DNA of 64,000 nucleotides from Theobroma cacao (taxonomy: Eukaryota; Streptophyta; Magnoliopsida; Malvales; Malvaceae): the NCBI RefSeq assembly GCF_000208745.1, contig NC_030850.1, positions 11,282,116-11,346,115 of the forward strand, in the 5' to 3' direction. Below, piece after piece: positions 60,607 to 64,000 of the stretch. The first letter of the stretch is position 1; each line of letters begins with the position of its first letter. The notes under the pieces are model-generated. The model saw only the letters and a list, made by a program, of their open reading frames with translations, was not told the DNA's origin and ran no database searches. The translations under genes and the position numbers were made by a program.

Positions 60607-62239
60607 CTAAAAGAAGGATAGTAAAGTTTTTTGTTGGTTCTTTTCTACCTTGTTGTTAGTGAGGTTTGGATGATATTTAATGGGGTCTCTTAGGTTCATG
60701 AATGAGGCTAAATTGGATAGGTAAGTGCTTTCTGTTTTTAAATGGTTTTCTTTTTGTTGATAGTTGGTTTTGAGAGGTGTTGGATGATGTTTTTGATTGT
60801 GCAAGGGAATTTCTTTTTTTGTCTTCTTATGCATGCAATCTCTCTATTAGAAGGGGTTAAGGGAGGATGGGTGGTTTGTGTCTTGTTGGCTATTTGTTTG
60901 TCCGAGGGATGGGTTTTGGGATGCTTGGAACTTCTCTTTTTTACTTTAAGGTTGTTTTGATTTGTAGGGGACTTCTCTTTTCCCTTATACAGAGATCTTT
61001 TTTTGGGTGGGTGAGGGTTAAAGGAGATGAACTTCACTTGGCTTTCTTCTTGTTACATGTGATTGTTAAGTGTTGAGTGGGTTTTGTTTTTGTCTTTGCT
61101 TGGCATGCTTTGTTTGTTTTGTCCTTCATCCCCTCTAAGTTGTGCATGAAGTTAAATAGTTTATTTTTGACAAATGTTTATGAAAAATACAAAAAAAAGA
61201 AAAAAAAAAGAAAAAAAAGCATAGAACAAACAAGTAGAGAAAGAAAAAAAGACAATAATTAGAAAAAAAGAAAATGGAATAAAAAAACCAAAACAACATA
61301 TTTATGTTTACGTTTCCATGAGGTGTCTTAACATATTTTTTAGGTGTTTTTTTAGTTTTTCTGATTACACTTAATGACATCTACCATTTCTTTGTCATGG
61401 AGCTTGAATATTGAAAGAGGGTTGGGAAGGGTGATTTTTTTCTAATGAGAGGCAAGGGGGAGAAGGGGCTTTCTCATGGCGAGGGGCAAGAGGTTCAGCC
61501 ATGGGATTTGAGGTTTTCTCTTTAAGGTGTGCTGAGGAATGGCTTAAGGGGGTGGGAGGTTTTTGGTTTTTGATAGGAGAAGGGGGAAAAATGAGGTTTT
61601 TTATCTTAAGGTTTCTGTTTGTGGCTTCTTGCCTTTGATGTGGATCTCATGCTTCAGAAGGCAAGGTTGGGATGATGATGAGGGTTTTTAATCTTGTTAA
61701 TGCTATCTCCTACTAGAACTTCATGTTGCGGGGATGTGTTTTTCTCTTCAACTACTTATTGTTTGCTTTCGAGTTTTTGTGATGATGATCTATTGCAGTG
61801 ATGGAGTTTGAGAGGTTAATGTAGGAGTCCCTAGTGATCTTCTAAAATTTGACATTTGGGAGGTCTCAACAGTGTCAAGGTTGGGGTTGTGGCTCTTGGT
61901 TTCATCTTTGTGCTGTCTCTGAAGCATTTTATTCGATTCTTCCACCTGGTTTGGTATTGTGGAGTTTGATCTTGTTAATCTTCTGTTGTGTGCCACTTTA
62001 GTTTAGACCTAGGACCACTTTTGTTGGTTAGACTTGTTGTAATGCCTCCCTGTTTTTAAGCATATGCAACTTCTTCTTTGCTTTGTTTTGATTAGCCACT
62101 AATTTTTGTGAGAGGCAACTATGAGGTTCTTGTACAAGTTCTCTTCTCAAACCAGGTTTTAGTGCCATGAGAGTTTTTGGCCAAGTAGGCAAGAGACTTC
62201 ATGTGGGATCTTGATTTTGAGGTTAATAAAATCAATTTT

Positions 62240-62552
62240 CAAAAAATAATTAAAAAAAGTTTTATTAATGTTTTTAAAAAACTCTGAATTATAATGATAA
62301 TTATACCAAAAAACCCAAAAAAAGTCAAAATTTGAATATAATATATCGTATGAAATATCAATTGAGGCCACTAACCGCACATAAGAGCTGAATCTATGCA
62401 TGCATAGTTGGTTCCTCTACCAACTGATTACAAAGTTTGGTACAATTTAGAAGTCTCTTGTTGCATTTAAATGTGGTGCGTCCACATGGCGTGCAACTTT
62501 ATTAATTATTTATGGATAATTAACTAATATTCAATTGGTTAATACTAGATAT
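62240..62552. other. Right half of the split tandem repeat and short spacer
   Basis: 62240-62360 continues the repeat unit interrupted at 54722 (TAATTAAAAAAAGTTTTATTA, ATGATAATTATA, GAATATAATATATCGTATG). No gene. Confidence 0.5.
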
Positions 62553-62970
62553 TGTTATGATATAACTTAATTGAATAATTAATAATAAATGTTTGAGATA
62601 AGATAAATTTAAATTTAATTTGTTTAAATTTAAATATAATATCCTATCTCTACATCCTTAATATGTTTATAAATAGTGAATAGACGAACTAATTTCAACA
62701 CAAATAAAAAGAGTGAATGCGAGTTATTCTGTAAGTCAGAAAAACCAAAAAACTATTTTCTCCTTTTTTCTTTCTCTTCATTCTTGAGGCACCATCAAAG
62801 GCCATAGGGTTTTGGAACGTGTAATTCCTTGTGGAGGACTCCAATAGTCGCTCTATAAGAACGAGAGTGAAGAAATTGTTGTGTGCACAAAGGAGGATTT
62901 GTAAGACAAGCTTATTCTATCAGAAAGGGAGTGGTATATTCTGTTGAAAAGGTAAGCCCACATCTTAACA
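62553..62970 (+). repeat. 5' LTR of an LTR retrotransposon running off the right edge
   Basis: 418 bp, begins TGTTATGATATAACTT and ends CATCTTAACA (TGTTA...TAACA ends). A TATA box (TATAAATAG) lies near 62670. The primer-binding site follows directly. The other LTR lies outside the window, so the start is inferred from end symmetry only. Confidence 0.6.
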
Positions 62971-62971
62971 G

Positions 62972-62986
62972 TGGTATCAAAGCAGG
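62972..62986 (+). promoter_or_regulatory. tRNA-iMet primer-binding site
   Basis: TGGTATCAAAGCAGG, one mismatch from the common TGGTATCAGAGC form complementary to initiator-Met tRNA, two bases after the LTR end. Fixes the plus orientation of the element. Confidence 0.8.
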
Positions 62987-64000
62987 TTTTGGCTTACTTT
63001 CATCCTATTAATTTGTGTATATTTTGAAAGCTTGTTTTGATTATGATTACCGATACTGATTAATTTTGAAACTGATATGAAAAGGAGTAAGCATTAATTT
63101 AGTGCAAACAGGTGCATTGGTCTAAGACCACGTGGTGCCTTATGGATGACAACAAAACACAAAATGGGAAAAGAAAATGCAACTAATTTGAACTTGCACT
63201 AAGAAGGTTATTAAGACTTTAAAAATATCCTTCAACCACTACACCAAGGAAGATCCTTGAAATAATAGTGGCAAATAATAAAGGCCAAAAGGGTCTAAAT
63301 ACTACCATAAAGGGCCTCATGTGGCAGCCACATGATACCAAAGGATATATTTTTATTAATTGTATTTTTACCCCATGAGTTTCTGTTTTTACAGAGTGAC
63401 CCCAAAATTTTTTTTTTGTAAATTTAAAAAAATTCAGAATATTATTTATGCTTTTAGCATGTTACTATTTCATTAAATTCACATGCATTATAAATGTAGT
63501 TAATTAATATGTTAATTAACCACATTTTTTTCTTATATGTTGTATATTAGAAATTATTTTTCTTCCAAAACATATATATGGTTTGAGTGAATTTAGTAAA
63601 AGTTTGTTAATTTAATTATTTTACATATGTTGTAAAATTCTATGTGCGATATAAGCATATTTTGTTTGATTTTACTGATTTGTTAGGTAAAATTTATAAA
63701 ATGCATGGTGTAGTTATTTACTTATTTGTTAGGTAAAATTTATAAAATGCATGGTGTAATTATTTTACTTATTTGTTAAGTAAACTTGTATGCAAAAGAG
63801 ATAGTACTGTGATTATATATCTCAGTAGTTTTGTCAAAGGAGACTGAGTTTTAAGAGAGACCATTTGTGACTCTTTCAGCCTTTCTTGAAAATTACTGCA
63901 GAAGTAGAGTGCTTTATCGAGGAGACTATTATAGTCTTTCCTGAAAGCATTTGAAAATATGATCTACTTAGTGCTATTTTTCTGTGCATAATATTTTTTT
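62987..64000 (+). other. Leader of the LTR retrotransposon, with a 46-bp tandem repeat
   Basis: No gag ORF yet in this 1 kb. TTAGGTAAAATTTATAAAATG repeats at 63683 and 63729 (46-bp spacing), with a third, partial copy after 63774. The element continues past the window. Confidence 0.5.

Larger units (their letters stand above)
54723..62240 (+). mobile_element. L1-type LINE, decayed, inserted in the tandem repeat
   Basis: Left flank and right flank are consecutive parts of one tandem repeat unit, so the insertion limits can be read as about 54723 and 62240. Parts in order: ORF1-like region with many breaks (54.8-55.7 kb, e.g. TWAKIIKDFDRKIEPLLSPS), ORF2 (56.25-60.3 kb), then a long G/T-rich 3' region ending GAGGTTAATAAAATCAATTTTC and an A-rich tail. 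The order ORF1, endonuclease, RT, RNase H fits plant L1 elements. Exact ends are inferred. Confidence 0.65.

Overview
The window is nuclear DNA of a flowering plant, most likely a eudicot. The evidence is short GT-AG introns, AT-rich intergenic DNA, plant-only gene forms (a chloroplast-targeted coproporphyrinogen oxidase, an aspartic protease carrying the plant-specific saposin-like insert) and nested plant transposons. I do not assign a species. No bacterial, phage or organelle block was seen.

Four host genes are supported, all on the minus strand. (1) 31-3913: 5' part of coproporphyrinogen-III oxidase (haem/chlorophyll synthesis), running off the left edge. (2) 5191-10744: methionine aminopeptidase 2, twelve coding exons joining in phase to about 434 residues, plus a leader intron. 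(3) 20283-22181: two-exon pepsin-like protease of the NANA/nepenthesin-like type, 478 residues. (4) 40311-45566: typical plant aspartic proteinase (phytepsin type) with swapped saposin insert, thirteen coding exons, 514 residues, plus a leader intron. Three of the promoters carry TGGGCC/TGGGCT (site II-like) motifs. The host genes have unrelated jobs: tetrapyrrole synthesis, N-terminal Met removal and proteolysis.

Between them lie transposon layers. 11.6-20.2 kb: a 5.5 kb Ty1/copia element (identical TTATA target duplications, about 5% LTR divergence) and a long-inverted-repeat MITE. 23.2-40.0 kb: a decayed Mutator-like (MULE) complex holding a DUF1985-Ulp1 protease gene, two head-to-head plant-transposon-type genes, a MuDR-type transposase with SWIM finger, several copies of one terminal inverted repeat, and three arrays of degenerate GCGTGAC-type repeats, the outer two in inverted orientation. 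A 2.7 kb solo LTR (CCAAC target duplication) sits inside. 47.0-54.4 kb: several MITEs, a run of N and AT-rich remnants. 54.7-62.2 kb: a decayed L1-type LINE inserted into a local tandem repeat. 62.55 kb to the right edge: the 5' LTR and tRNA-Met primer site of another LTR retrotransposon.

The most interesting unit is the MULE complex, in which a SUMO-protease-like gene, divergent accessory genes, transposase and subterminal repeat arrays occur together. All its coding parts are broken in this copy. Exon limits were read by eye from splice signals, phase and family conservation; no alignment or RNA data were available.
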